The notes: generated by a model not told the origin, from the sequence alone. A stretch of 64,000 nucleotides of DNA from Acrasis kona (GCA_026419775.2 JAOPGA020001532.1:1-64000); one strand, 5' to 3'; shown: positions 21,669 through 33,462, counted from the first letter of the stretch. Program-made: numbers and translations.

Positions 21669-21750
21669 GCGTTAATGGTATAGTGGTATTGAACACTAAA
21701 GAATGCTAGCCTTCCAAGCTCGCGACACGGGTTCGATTCCCGTTAAACGC
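21669..21750 (+). tRNA. tRNA-Gly(UCC) with an 11-nt D-loop insertion
   Basis: The acceptor stem GCGTTAA/TAAACGC pairs at six of seven positions. The T-arm ACGGG/CCCGT is perfect around TTCGATT. The anticodon loop CTTCCAA carries TCC at 21713-21715 on a 4-of-5-bp stem. Box A (TGGTATAGTGG) and box B (GGTTCGATTCC) are intact. The gene is 82 nt, about 11 longer than eukaryotic tRNA-Gly(UCC). The extra bases lie in the D-loop, and CACTA in the insert can pair with TAGTG in the same loop. A T5 run at 21755-21759 is a good Pol III terminator. Confidence 0.85.
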
Positions 21751-21809
21751 ATGATTTTTGGTCTCCAACCTCGACTTTACCCTTTATGGATAGATCTACA
21801 CGAGTTAGA

Positions 21810-22270
21810 GTGTTGTTTTTTGGAAAGCACCTACATGTCCGAACACGTGAGCTTGCAGATGTGTAAGTGCTGGAATAATAGCTGTCAACTCTGGATTGAC
21901 GGCATTGTTGTCTGGAGGGGAATGAGTCATTAAAATGCGTGTATCAGGGTCAATTTTCCATCATGGAGGACCATCGTAGTTGTACGCGATGGCCCAACTA
22001 AAACTATAAACGGGTGGTGAATTATTTGCATGTGAGCACACAATATTTTAATACCCTCCACAACAACCGAGTTATTTAATAGCAAGCATGTTGCATTTGG
22101 AAAGTACTTGTCTTTGAGAACATAAGGATTTTTTCTTCCCGAGTCAATTTAGTCTCATGATTACCACAAATCAATATCTTATGTTTGTGGCTCAACGTAC
22201 CTAAACTCATTAAAAGATGAAATATCGTAAAGATTAGACCCTTTTTAATGTGGTAAGTCTATAAAAACTG
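21810..22270 (-). pseudogene. Relic of an MPPED-like metallophosphoesterase
   Basis: On the minus strand, three pieces in shifting frames follow the order of the calcineurin-like phosphoesterase fold. They are FNEF then LGTLSHKHKILICGNHE (metal-binding GNHE at about 22153-22164), NSVVVEGIKI, and ILMTHSPPDN (21911-21930) followed by HVFGHVG at about 21829-21850. In active enzymes the last motif is FGHxH; here the second His is missing and the frame ends soon after. At least three frame changes and stops are present, so it is not functional. I found it by reading the gap between the tRNA and the kinase gene. Confidence 0.65.
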
Positions 22271-22369
22271 GCTCCAATATCTTTGCAGTTGCGTTGTGCG
22301 ATGTGTTTGTTCGAAGTTGAACTTTTGTATTTTTGGACAACCAACCGAGCATCAGCCACAATTCGCCAG

Positions 22370-25300
22370 ATGCAAGGATGGTACGAACAAATAGAGTTAA
22401 TTTATCAAAATAAACACGCTAAAGTTCTTCGAGCATACATTGTTGATGAGAATAAACAAAGAACCTCTGAAACAGTTATTATCAAGACGCACGCAACAGA
22501 CTTCGCAACAAGCGATGATTTGATTAAAATAAGGAGAGAGTACAATATTGCTAGAAAAATTTACTCTGTGCATCAACAGAACATTGTTGAATATTTAACA
22601 CTACACGAGAAGACTACAGAACAGGGAACATGCATTGCTATTTCCATTAAAGACAACTATAGTCAAAACATACAAATGATACTACCCCCTTCTGGCTTCG
22701 GCTTTGAAACATTTTTAAACATGGCCATTCAAATTTTAAAGGGGTTACAGGGAGTTCACAAAGCACATGTAATACACAGAGATATAAAGCCAAGTAATAT
22801 TGTAAGCAAAATATACAACTATACTTTTAATTTTAGATTATTGAAGATGACGGCACGGTGCGTCTCATTGATTTTGGATCCGCCACCTCTCTGCGGGAGT
22901 TCAGTCACGAATCCGAGAAAATACACGGTACATTGAGTTACATCTCTCCTGGTAACATTATCCACCAACACACATTAACCCCACTCAGAGCAAACTGGAA
23001 GAATAAATAGGACCGTCGACTATAGAAGCGACTTTTATTCATTAGTAAGCGTCCATCAATCAACATACGTTTTAATCTTCAGGGCATTTCTTTTTATCAA
23101 CTATTAACGGGAGAACTACCCTTCAAAACAACAGAGGTAATCAAAATCATACATCATCACATTGCTACAAAATTACCTCAACTCCCATCTCACATTCCAT
23201 TAATGCTTCAACACATTATTGAAAAGCTCACCATGAAGGAAGCAGAGGAGAGGTACCAATCATGCGAGGGCATTTTATATGATTTGGAATTATGTCTACA
23301 AACATTATCACAAAACAACATTCCAACATTTCGTGTCGCATCTCACGATCACACCGAAAAATTCTCAATGCCCAAAAAACTTTACGGAAGGGAATACGAA
23401 ATCGATCAGCTCACATATGCATTCAGGACTGTATGTACGCTTGGTAAATTACATTTGTTTAATGTTGGTGGTTATTCCGGCGTCGGAAAATCATCGTTGG
23501 TCCAAGAAATTAGAAAACCAGTTCAAATGAGCGGAGGTCATTTTATTGCTGGGAAATTTGACCAATTAGAAAGTAATGTAGCCTATAGTGCGGTTATAGA
23601 TGCCGTTCAATCACTTGTTGAGCAGCTCATGGATCAAGATGAAGTAAATATATCTCTATGTAAAAAAAAGGCTACAGATGCGTTTTGTGACATGCCTCAT
23701 TCTTATTTATTGACACGTTTGATACCTTCTGTTGAAAATTTAATTGGTCCACGGAATAATAATACTCCGGTCAACCAGCAATTGACTTCTGTTGAATCCA
23801 AGTTGTATCTTGAAAAATTGTTTCATCGGTTAATAACTGTATTTGCGGACTCTACTTCTCCTCTTGTTCTGTTTTTAGATGACTTACAATGGAGCGATCC
23901 TGAATCAGTCACTCTAATTAAATCATTACTGGAAGATGCGAACATGCACTTGTTGTTAGTAATTGCTTATCGAGATCATGAAATTTATCCTGAACATCAC
24001 CTCATGTCCATTCTAAACTCTAATTTGGTGCCGACCATTACTTTGATTCTAAATCCACTTGACCTTGATACTGTGGATCAGTGGATAAGAGATGCCACTC
24101 AAACAACAGATAAAGAACTATCTAGTTTGATTTTTGACAAAACGCTTGGTAATCCCTTCTTTGTAAAGTTGTTTACGAGAACGTTAATGGACGATGGACT
24201 CTTATGGAGGGATCCTGTCCACCATCAATGGAAATGTAATATGAGCGCTATACGCACATTAGATGCCACTGAAAATGTTATCGACATGATAACTCGTCGT
24301 ATAGGTTTGGTGAGTGGTACAGCTCGTCAAGCTCTTCTTTGGCTGAGTTGTTTCGGAAATCACACTTTTGTTTCTCATTTAACTCACCTGATGAAAAAGA
24401 CTAATCTTGAGATGATGGATGATATTGAGGATTTGTTAAATAGTGGTTTCATTACAATAAAAGACGAGCAAATTTTCTTCTCTCATGATCGTGTTCAAGA
24501 AAGCGCCTATGAGCTTCTTGAACATGAAGTAAAAGTTCAAATGCACTTTCAAATCGCTTCTTATTTATCTTATCATTATACAAAAGACCTTCATGGTAGG
24601 GACTTGTGTATGACAACCGATCACATGAACAAATCAAATAGTTTATTTGTTACATTCAATGATCGTTTGCGCCTATTAACATTCAACTACAAAGCAGGTA
24701 CTGTTGCTCATAAAGCATGTGCTTATTCTATCTGTTATAACTACTTTAAAAATTGCATGTGATTTATTCGAGGAATTAGACAAGACTGGTAGTGATGGAC
24801 AACGACCAATAGATATGTGGAAAGAAAACATTCAGCTAGGCTTCGACGTTTATTATCACTTTGCTCTTACTGAGATTTTGCTACTTGACTATGATGATGC
24901 CTTGTCTACTCTACACATGTTATTAACAAAATCTCTTGACAAAGAACAACAAATTTATACCTATGCATCCATCATCTCTACTTATAATATTAAAACCAAC
25001 TACGAAACTTCACTTGAGATTGGCAATTCAGTGCTTGAGTTATTTAACGTACAGATGCCAACTGATGACTCTGTAATAAATATTTATGAAACAAAAATTA
25101 ACGATCGGTTGTCCATGCTATCAACCGATCAAGGTGATTTGGATATCTCTAATTTAATAAACAATGTTGATCACACCTTGGCAAGGTTACAACAAATTTT
25201 CAATTTACTGCTAACTGCTGCCTATATTGTAAAAACAAATATCGTGACACCTCTCAGTGCCATCGCAGTTGATTTCATGTTGCGCACATGCATAACCCCC

Positions 25301-28289
25301 GATGCACTCACTTCTATTCCATTCTACTCTACTTATCTATTCTCAAAAAGAGAAGGATTTGCAGTAGGTCGCACGCTCATCCATCTGTACCTGAAATGTG
25401 TAAATGGTTATTTCAAAGATCACCTTCCACAAAAAGTATTTAGTATGAACTTTTATGTTTTGCTGTCCCATCACTGGGTTTTTCCTCTACATCAAATAGC
25501 CAGCATAACAAAAAAAATGTCAAGTGTTGCCGTCCAATGCGGAGAATTTGTGTATGCTGTTTATAATTTAGTTCCTTGGTGTGCCCACGTGTTATTCTGT
25601 GGTGATAGTATTTCCAAATGTTTGGATGAATTAAATCGGATGCAACACATGGCCATAAAGTACAAAATACCAATTGTGTTACAATACATCCAACATATGC
25701 AACTGTTGTTCCTTCACTTATCAAACACAACATGTACCCTAGATCAATTAAAACAAGAAAGTATGACTTTACAACAAGATATTAGATCCACGGGCAACAT
25801 GTATGCATCTTCAGAAAATATTGTATTACACCTCATGATTGAACTAAATGACGATGTAAAACAAGATCCAGATATTTTATATTCCAAATTGATGGAAATT
25901 CAATCATTGAAGCATTTCCTCAACAGTCTTTACAATTGTTTTTATTATTACTTTTTCGGAAGTTTACTTGCTATCAGATGTTTACATCAAAACAAGTCAA
26001 CCATGTCACCCATCATCCAAAATCAATTACAAAATTGGTTAGATGAACAAATCGACGTTATGCAAATGCTATCCGAAGAATGTCCATGTAACTACCAAAA
26101 CAAGTATGCGCTCGTCAAAGCAGAATATCTTGGTTACTTACAAGATGATCTATCGAGCGCCATCACCATGTACGACCTCGCCATTCAACAAAGCATCGAT
26201 AATAAGTTCGTCTATGAGACTGCACTTTGTTACGAATTAGAAGGCAAGTTCTTGTCCATAAAATCCAAACGACTTGGCATACAAAGTCTAACGACTGCCT
26301 ATCGTCACTACAACATGTGGGGCGCCAAGCGTAAACTTCACATCATGAATGGCTCATATCCCCACTTGGCAGAGCAGCACTGGTCACAAAATAGCAGTCC
26401 AATGATTCAAACTGCATCCTTGAGTAGCTCTCCAGTAGCACTGGACATTCAGGGTTTAATCACAACGTCTCAATTAATTTCCAGTAAGGTTGAAATTGAT
26501 GAATTGTTGGTCACTGTCATTCGCATCATTACAGAAACAGCAGGAGCCACCAGCGCATTCATTATGATTGATGACACCTTCGAAGTGATGAACGTTGATG
26601 GAACCGTGAATCGCATCAATGTTCACTGGTCCGAATGGCAGGGAGGTGCACTCACCATAGTCAAACACGTGATGGACACCAAACAAGATTTGGTAATTGG
26701 CAACGCTTCCAATCACATTGAATTAGGAATCAATGCCGATCCCCATGTAGTACTACAATCACTGTAAAAGCATACTATGCATGCCCATCAACTACCAAGG
26801 GCAAATCAAGGGTATTCTATACCTCACCAACGATCTAATCAGCGATTGCTTTCTTCCTGAACGCGTATTGATATTAAGCGTATTAGCCGCTCAGTTAGCA
26901 ATCTCACTCGAACATTCGCGCTATTACGAATACAAAGTGGCTCACTTACAAAAACTAAATAGCGTGGAGAGAAAAAGAGCACAAGAAGAAGAAGCCAATC
27001 GCAAAAAACAGGAAGAATTCGTGGATCGGATCTGTCATGAAATTAGAAATCCAATTCAGGGCATCATGGGCAATTGTGAGATCATCAGGCATACTTTACA
27101 ACAATTAACGGGCGAATCCACCGTGCATCAAACCATAGATTCATGTGTGAATAACATCTTTGCGTGTGGACGTTACCAACGAATCATTTGCGATGATGTG
27201 TTGACGCTTAGTAAATTAGAATTGGGAAAGATTGTATTGAATCCCTCTCCGTGTAGCTTGCATCATATTATCAACGACGTCATAACGATGAACCAAGCAG
27301 AAGCCGATAGAAAGAACTTATCGTTGACTTGTCAAATCAACGCGCCATTGGACACGGTGGTCGTATTGGATGAATGTCGCACCACTATGGTGTTTATGAA
27401 CTTGATCACCAATGCTATCAAATTCACTGGCCAAGGTAGCGTCACGGTGACTTGTGATTTTATAAATCATGACGAATCACAATCCACTTCACGTCCACTA
27501 CTACGATTCAGCGTCAAGGACACTGGGTGTGGTATGGATCAAGAAGAAACAAAAAACATTTTTAATCGCTTCATGCAAGCAACTCAGAGAGTTTACTCCG
27601 AGTACGGCGGAAGTGGATTGGGGTTATTTATTAGCAAAGCCATTGTTGATTTATTGGGAGGCGACATTACGGTGGATAGCACAAAGCACGTTGGAACTTG
27701 TTTTACGTTCACGTGTCTCTACGAAGAGATTAGCGATGCGGAGAAGCAACTCTTTTGGACAGAAAAGAAGAGTGGCATTGATGATCGCGCTGTGGAAAAT
27801 GACATAGTGCAGGTTAAGCAAAGGAGCCAATTGAATGTGATGGTGGTGGAGGATAACATCATTAATCAGCGCGTAGTTGTAAAAATGGTTGTAAAGATTG
27901 GATGTCAAACCTTTGCTGCTAACCATGGACTAGAGGCAGTCAAGTTGTTTGATGAAAAGAATGGTGATTTTGATTTGATTCTGATGGATGTTACAATGGT
28001 ATGTTTATTACTTTTATTTTTTTTTAGTTCAAATGTGATAGCCTGTGATGGATGGATATCAAGCCACTAGAACAATAAGACAAATTGAGAGCGAAATGAA
28101 CAAGAAGCAAAGAACATTGATAGTGGGGTTATCTGGTAACGTTAGGTATGTTTGCTTACTTTTTATATTATTGATCGTTGTAACAGACCGGAATATCATT
28201 CTATGGGTAAGGATTCTGGCATGGATTTGTTTTTGAATAAGCCATGTACATATCGAGATATAGAGAAGGTTATTGAATCCATTTTCTAA
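22370..28289 (+). CDS. Hybrid Ser/Thr kinase-AAA-GAF-histidine kinase-receiver (group X-like), two frameshifts
   Basis: About 1,900 residues. The N-terminal protein kinase domain has VIHRDIKPSN, LIDFGSA and SPEQTGRINRTVDYRSDFYSL. A P-loop ATPase follows (GGYSGVGKSSLVQ, LFLDDLQWSD), then a TPR-like helical stretch and GAF (SILCMPINYQGQIKGILYL). The histidine kinase has an H-box (CHEIRNPIQGI), N-box (NAIKFTGQG), DTGCGMD and YGGSGLGLFISK. The receiver has VVEDN, LILMDV and the late Lys in NKP. Introns lie at 22802-22836, 22952-22988, 23045-23082, 27999-28041 and 28146-28186. The frame changes at about 24745-24750 in an A5 run, and again at 26758-26770 just before the GAF end, so the copy is either a fresh pseudogene or mis-sequenced. 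The layout equals fungal group X (Mak2/Phk1) and cyanobacterial kinases. Confidence 0.85.
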
Positions 28290-28728
28290 TTGCCGAGAGT
28301 GAAAATGTCATTCGTTATAAAAGTTGGTGAAGCCAGCAGTCAAGCATGTAGAATGATACGTTTCTAAAGAAAAGGTTATGTAATCTAACGGTGTGGTTAC
28401 TTGGATATTCTCATGCTTTTGCATTTGCACAGTAAAATACTTTCTGGATGGGTCATTGGTAACACAATCATGGGAGTTTAAAGTAGCATTATTAAACAAT
28501 TAATTGACTAGAATTAAACTGAGTCTTCTAATATTATAACACATTGTCCGTTATCAACGTTTTATATATAATATTCAGATAGATTAGAGTAATACTGTCC
28601 TTCGTTAATGTCGCATAGATCTTGCCACTATTATTTTTTCAAATGCAATTTTATGTCACAACACCAACTAAAGAACAAGATCAACGCGTTACTCTTATTT
28701 ATTGTACATTACAGAATAAAAATAACCA
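28290..28728. other. Intergenic gap between convergent genes
   Basis: 440 bp between the hybrid kinase stop and the DHHC stop. It is A+T-rich with short antisense frames only. I see no RNA gene, repeat or domain in it. It should hold both 3' untranslated regions. Confidence 0.6.
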
Positions 28729-29837
28729 TTATTCCTGTTCAGCGTCCTCATGCTCCAATGTAATACGCTCCGCAATAGCTTCTTCTTGGATCATTTCATT
28801 TAAAACAATTTTTTGATCCAAACACAATCGACTCGCCGGCAATGGTGAGAACAGTACTTCAATAATGTTTGCCTTGGCACCATGGTTGAATGGATTGCGC
28901 TTATGGCTAAACTTATCCTGTATCTTGTCGTAGGTTGTTTGGTTCTGTGTAATTAAATAAAAATGATAAGCAGACAGAGAACCAACCGACAATATCATAA
29001 TCAAAGCATAGAAGAATAAAACAAAAGAAACTGGACAAGATATCAAAACATCAAAAAACGCGCCTCCAAAATACAAAGACGCATCTTGAATCATGAATGC
29101 ATTTATCGTGATTCCGATTTGGAGACCACATGCGAAAACACCATACAAACACATTAAAGTAGTAATTGTTACAAAGAAGAAAAAGTATCGATGATTTCTT
29201 TGGCCGATACATGTTCCGGTCCATGGGCAGTGATGATCAAATCTTTCTATACAGCAATCGCAACGGGAGCAGTGTGATGCTCTTGGTGTGCGATAAATTT
29301 TACAAGTGGAGCACCACTTGAGGGGTAGGACGATGCCATCTATTTCAATTTCTTTGTTCGGCGGAGCTTCTAGAGCTTCTTGGTTGTGATAACCTACATT
29401 GATCAAATGTCATGCAAATGTTGGTACCTACCAGGTTCTACATCTTCGGTAATGTCGAAAAACTCTTTGTAGCACTCTGTGTTTTTCGGTAATATCCCAG
29501 GGTCTATTGTTCCAACTCTAATTAGACAGTACATATCCGTCATGAACAATAAAAATCCTATAAGCGTTATAGGAACAGCCACTGCCCACCCGATATATTG
29601 AACGAAGTATCTGCATGTAAATACGAAGAAGAGTATTGAGGGCACACAGATCAAAATAAAAGCGATAACATAAGTTGCAACATCAGGTCCTAATAAAAGC
29701 CTTCCTTTTGCTATTGGTATATGGTTTCCGGGATATACATCAGCTCGTTGTACTGGTAAATCAGGATCATGATGTCGTCTGTATTTTCTTCTTCTTCCAC
29801 AACACATGATTTCCGATAATTTGTAACGGTAAACCAT
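28729..29837 (-). CDS. DHHC-type palmitoyltransferase
   Basis: Membrane S-acyltransferase of about 356 residues in two exons (29432-29837, 28729-29393) with a 38-nt intron. The Cys-rich domain reads CSTCKIYRTPRASHCSRCD...DHHCPWTGTCIGQRN, with the catalytic Cys in DHHC. Four membrane helices are visible, two before (ATYVIAFILICVPSIL, VAVPITLIGFLLF) and two after. A TTxxE-like motif is present in altered form (NQTTYDKI). The start is the ATG at 29837 (MVYRYKLSE); the longer upstream frame overlaps the divergent neighbour's promoter. Likely Golgi/ER or plasma membrane. Starts of the divergent pair are 99 bp apart. Confidence 0.92.
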
Positions 29838-29936
29838 TATTGTTTGATGTGAAGCAACTAACCAAGCACAATAGATCAGAATAAAGAAGGCTTTGGTTAT
29901 TATTAGAACTTTTGTTTTAATAATTTTGTAATTACC

Positions 29937-30573
29937 ATGTCCGACGCAGAATCTGGTGAGAGATTCACCTATGAGGATGACTTTGATACACAGGACGAAT
30001 ATCAAATAGACCAATATAGAGGTATGGAGTCAAGATTGTGGGAGAATGATTCTTCCTACCTCGTGGCAGTTGCACCTAAAGTAACATTTGACATTAGGTA
30101 AATTAACGCTCTAGATTTTTGAGAACAATAGGATTAGACTCAAGTTAATTATGGGTTATAGGGTTCAATCAGTAGTGCATGGTTTACCAGACCCATACGA
30201 AAACGACGCCGCGGCTTCTCTTCTTCCATCGGGACGGATGCAGAGGCGGAGGTTGTATGATTTTTATTCAAATCAGGGTAGATTTGGAAGAGGAATGACT
30301 ACTGAGGAATTTAATCAATTACCAGAACATGAGCAGAGGAGAGTTCTTAGAGAAAGATTTTTGGCCAAACAACTTGCTCAAGACAGTGAGCTTCAATCAT
30401 CACAATTTTCCAGAGGTAGGTATAACTCTGGACCTAGACCACTGCCATCAATGTCAAATTTTGCCTATTGGGCTTCAAGAAACTTTAACCAGTTAGGATG
30501 GAAGAGTATGGTTGGAACACTTGCTTTTATTGCAGGATTGTACAGAACTATAAGGTCATTTTATGGTCGGTAA
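29937..30573 (+). CDS. Unknown protein with C-terminal membrane anchor
   Basis: Two exons, 29937-30097 and 30132-30573, joined by a 34-nt intron in phase give 200 residues. The N-terminus is acidic (SDAESGERFTYEDDFDTQDE). The middle is Arg/Gln-rich with a TTEEFNQLPEHEQRRVLRERF helix, and the end carries one hydrophobic helix (MVGTLAFIAGLYRTI) followed by SFYGR. This looks like a tail-anchored protein. I do not recognise the family. It is divergent to the DHHC gene and convergent with the SAYSvFN gene (24 bp between stops). Confidence 0.75.
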
Positions 30574-30597
30574 TAAAAATTATGTCTTTTGATCGAA

Positions 30598-30906
30598 CTA
30601 TTTGTTGTTATACTTCGGTCCCATTATCATACTATCAGCCGAGAAAGTTCCTGCTATGGACCTTCCACCTTTGTTAAAGACGCTATATGCAGAATGCTCC
30701 TTCTTTTTGCCCGAATAATCCAGATTGGAGAGGACAAGATATAAAATACCAATAATGAAAAAGATCACCAAAGAATCAAACTTCTTAAATGCGTAGAACA
30801 GCGATATCCAAAACAAAGTTTTAATCATGAACCTCCAATAATTTATGATAAACTTTTTAAATTTGTACTTGTAATAGCTATAGTGCCAGGCAAAGTCCTT
30901 TTGCAT
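30598..30906 (-). CDS. SAYSD1: SAYSvFN-domain protein (SAYSD1-like)
   Basis: A 102-residue protein with one or two membrane helices (SLVIFFIIGILYLVL and a weaker one before it). The signature SAYSVFNKGGRSIAGTFSAD defines the SAYSvFN family. The animal member SAYSD1 is an ER translocon-associated protein that recognises UFMylated ribosomes. The same role here is inference from the family. Single exon. Confidence 0.85.
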   Translation of the reverse strand: MQKDFAWHYSYYKYKFKKFIINYWRFMIKTLFWISLFYAFKKFDSLVIFFIIGILYLVLSNLDYSGKKKEHSAYSVFNKGGRSIAGTFSADSMIMGPKYNNK

Positions 30907-31297
30907 CTCTGTGCAAAGTATTTTTATTTCTTGTAATGGAACTTTTAGGTGATCTTTGATGGGGTGAAAAGAACAAACAGCAATAAGAACGGATCTGTTA
31001 GTACAAAGAAATATAAGAACGAGAAAATTTACGTGATACGGCGCTTGATGATCACTCTTGATTCATTTTTAATTTGATATTATGAAATACACCACCCGCT
31101 TGTGCTGTTCCAAACCAAATTGATCTGGCTTGATGTTATGTTTTTTGCAGTATAGAATAGAATAAAATCTGTTCTTTTAACATACTAGCTACTACACTGG
31201 CTCGTATCCAACCAAGTGTTTTTTATTACCATAATTGCATGGTTATTGTAACTCTACCCCATTGTAACCGTTTGTCAAACAGTCAAAATCAAACATA
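30907..31297. other. Intergenic region upstream of two divergent genes
   Basis: 390 bp between the SAYSvFN start and the acidic-protein start. It contains A+T-rich sequence and a CTCTACCCC-type patch near 31250. No gene or RNA is visible. It should contain both promoters. Confidence 0.5.
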
Positions 31298-32281
31298 ATG
31301 GAGCAGAACAATGAATCACGAACGCCACAGCAGGGCCTACAAAGATTAAATGAACTCTTGAGCACTTTGACCCGTTCTCTTGGAGAAACTGTCATACACT
31401 CGTCAAGCCTCAACAGGAGAGGCTTACTACAGCAGATTGTAAGCTCGATTCAAAATCAACAAAGAGCAAATGACGATGATAGTTCAGACGATGATGAAGT
31501 ACCTGTCACAAGAACTATTAATATTACAGAACTCCTTAGAAACCGTAATTTCTTTTTTGACGATGAGGAGGACGACGATGACGACGAGAATGATGATGAT
31601 AGCTCTGAACTCATACATCCCCTAATAGATGATGAGGATTACTTTGACCCAGAAGAATGCGAGTACATTAGAACGCACATTGTAAAGGTTGGATTTGGTG
31701 CGACTGGCATAGATGTATATAAGAGGAGCCTACAAGCAGGTATTTTCGGGCACAACGCTTTAAGAGTCTCGAGAACTAGACGCCTGCTTTCGTTTCAAAT
31801 ATATACCCAATTAGATTCTGCTCAAGATGATTTTCTGATGAAAATACTCCGGCAGTACGTCAAAAGTAAGGAAGACACCCACGAACTCGAAAAATTCATG
31901 AGTTGTCTTCCACCACTAGAGAGACTTGCAGAGTTATGCAGCCAGACCTCCCTCACCGATAACAGCAATAACGAACTTGTCATGAAGAAGATTTTAATCG
32001 ACGTTTGGAGTTCATATCTATACGAAACGGAGGCTCCTTTGTACCATAACATGATTCATAAATTACTTCCGCTTGCCGTTTGTTTTTTTGAAAACCAAAC
32101 ACTCAACACCACACTTGTACTGAATCAAGAGTGCAGACGCATTAAACGAACATTGGGTAATGACGATTTTGATGTATTGTTGTTCGATTCTGCAAGAGAA
32201 TTTGTTTCGCATTATCGGAAACAATATAGAGAGTACAATAATTTATGCATGTTGCAGTCAATAAATGATTATATATTATAA
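31298..32281 (+). CDS. Unknown acidic protein
   Basis: Single exon, 327 residues. Residues 55-115 are very acidic, with runs of Asp/Glu (DDDSSDDDEVP, FFFDDEEDDDDDENDD). The C-terminal two thirds are predicted helical (LRQYVKSKEDTHELEKF, EFVSHYRKQYREYN). No catalytic motif, signal or membrane segment is visible. The stop is 8 bp from the stop of the convergent Oxa1 gene. Function unknown; a histone- or ribosome-binding role is possible from composition only. Confidence 0.75.
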   Translation: MEQNNESRTPQQGLQRLNELLSTLTRSLGETVIHSSSLNRRGLLQQIVSSIQNQQRANDDDSSDDDEVPVTRTINITELLRNRNFFFDDEEDDDDDENDDDSSELIHPLIDDEDYFDPEECEYIRTHIVKVGFGATGIDVYKRSLQAGIFGHNALRVSRTRRLLSFQIYTQLDSAQDDFLMKILRQYVKSKEDTHELEKFMSCLPPLERLAELCSQTSLTDNSNNELVMKKILIDVWSSYLYETEAPLYHNMIHKLLPLAVCFFENQTLNTTLVLNQECRRIKRTLGNDDFDVLLFDSAREFVSHYRKQYREYNNLCMLQSINDYIL

Positions 32282-32289
32282 ACAACGGT

Positions 32290-33462
32290 TTATTGATCAT
32301 TCTTTTTCCTCTTCTTTTGTGCTTCTTGATAGGAAATAAAAGTAACCTTCTCCTCCTCCTTCGTTATTCCCAATTTATCTGTGACATAACCTGAAACACG
32401 TGACAATGGACTATTTTTGATTTCTTGTATGGTGGGTGCTGTTCTTTCGGGGATCTCAAAATATTTCATGACCTTTTTATTAGACAAGACCAAACCCTGT
32501 ATGATGTTACAAAAACCACTACAAACCCAATACAAGACGATGGCTGAGGGTTGATAAGCGCTCAACGCTAAAATCAAAACAGAAGAACATCTCACTCCCC
32601 ACTTGAAAAGAAAGGCGGTATCGCTGCTCATTGAGTTTGCATTCCTGAGCGAATTAAGTTCGACACCAAGAACAATGCAAGCACAACTCGCAAGCGGAAG
32701 TAACAAATAGGGATCGGAAATGGAGAGATTTACAAACCACAAGGCGCCACCATATTGGAAGCTGTCGAATGTGGTAACCATTCTACGTAAAGTCAAGAAA
32801 TAGACGATTAGAAAAGGTGTGGATAACATTGTAGTAAATGGTTTAAGGAGACTAATGTTCTTTTCTTTTTGAAAGTCTGTTAATTTTTTTTGCGCTGCTC
32901 TTTGTTGTGGTGAACCTGTAGCACATTGTGATACTTCACCACGGAGTTGTTGTAGCTCTTTGGCATATATGGCTGCCGTTGAACTGGCCTTCGTGGAAAT
33001 GACGTGCAGCGGGAACACACATAGACGAATGACGACTGCTCCAATCATGATGCAGCCCCACCAAGGCACTCCGGCTGAGTAGTGAAGGATTTCTAGAGCG
33101 GATTCACTATAGTTTATTGGATTAAAATATGACCAAAATGACTTCATGGATGATTCAGCGTACTCTAAATTTATGTTCTTGAGACTCTCAAAATCATCTG
33201 CGTCAACTACGTACTGGGGTTGTTGTGGTGGTAGATCTGTTGCTTGTAAGGGTGTTTGAGTTGTTGCTACGGGCGTTTGGTTTGCTGCGATTGGCGTTTC
33301 TGTAATTTTTGGTGCGGCTGCATTGGCTGTTGTGTTAAATTTAGGATCGATTGGGGTTGCTTGTTGATTAAAAAGTCTACTATTTACTGAAAAGCCCCTA
33401 AAAGTTGACTGTATTATCCTTCTGGAGTTATTTGCAATCCCATTAGAGAGGATCCTGTGCAT
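32290..33462 (-). CDS. OXA1: Mitochondrial inner-membrane insertase Oxa1/YidC/Alb3
   Basis: Protein of 390 residues; start at ATG 33462 (MHRILSNGIANNSRRII), which begins an Arg/Ser-rich mitochondrial presequence. A Pro/Ala/Thr-rich linker follows, then the 60KD_IMP domain: SAGVPWWGCIMIGAVVIRLCVFPLHVISTK, then MLSTPFLIVYFLTLRRM, and CSGFCNIIQGLVL near the end. The GVPWWG entry and five helices are family hallmarks, and the positively charged C-terminal tail could bind mitoribosomes. It inserts mitochondrially encoded proteins into the inner membrane. Length is close to yeast Oxa1 (402). Confidence 0.92.
   Translation of the reverse strand: MHRILSNGIANNSRRIIQSTFRGFSVNSRLFNQQATPIDPKFNTTANAAAPKITETPIAANQTPVATTQTPLQATDLPPQQPQYVVDADDFESLKNINLEYAESSMKSFWSYFNPINYSESALEILHYSAGVPWWGCIMIGAVVIRLCVFPLHVISTKASSTAAIYAKELQQLRGEVSQCATGSPQQRAAQKKLTDFQKEKNISLLKPFTTMLSTPFLIVYFLTLRRMVTTFDSFQYGGALWFVNLSISDPYLLLPLASCACIVLGVELNSLRNANSMSSDTAFLFKWGVRCSSVLILALSAYQPSAIVLYWVCSGFCNIIQGLVLSNKKVMKYFEIPERTAPTIQEIKNSPLSRVSGYVTDKLGITKEEEKVTFISYQEAQKKRKKNDQ

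Noticed and set aside
24740..24770. Programmed frameshift or mini-intron in the hybrid kinase
   Set aside because: No slippery heptamer with a downstream structure, and no GT-AG pair that preserves the conserved helix; a one-base indel in an A run is simpler.
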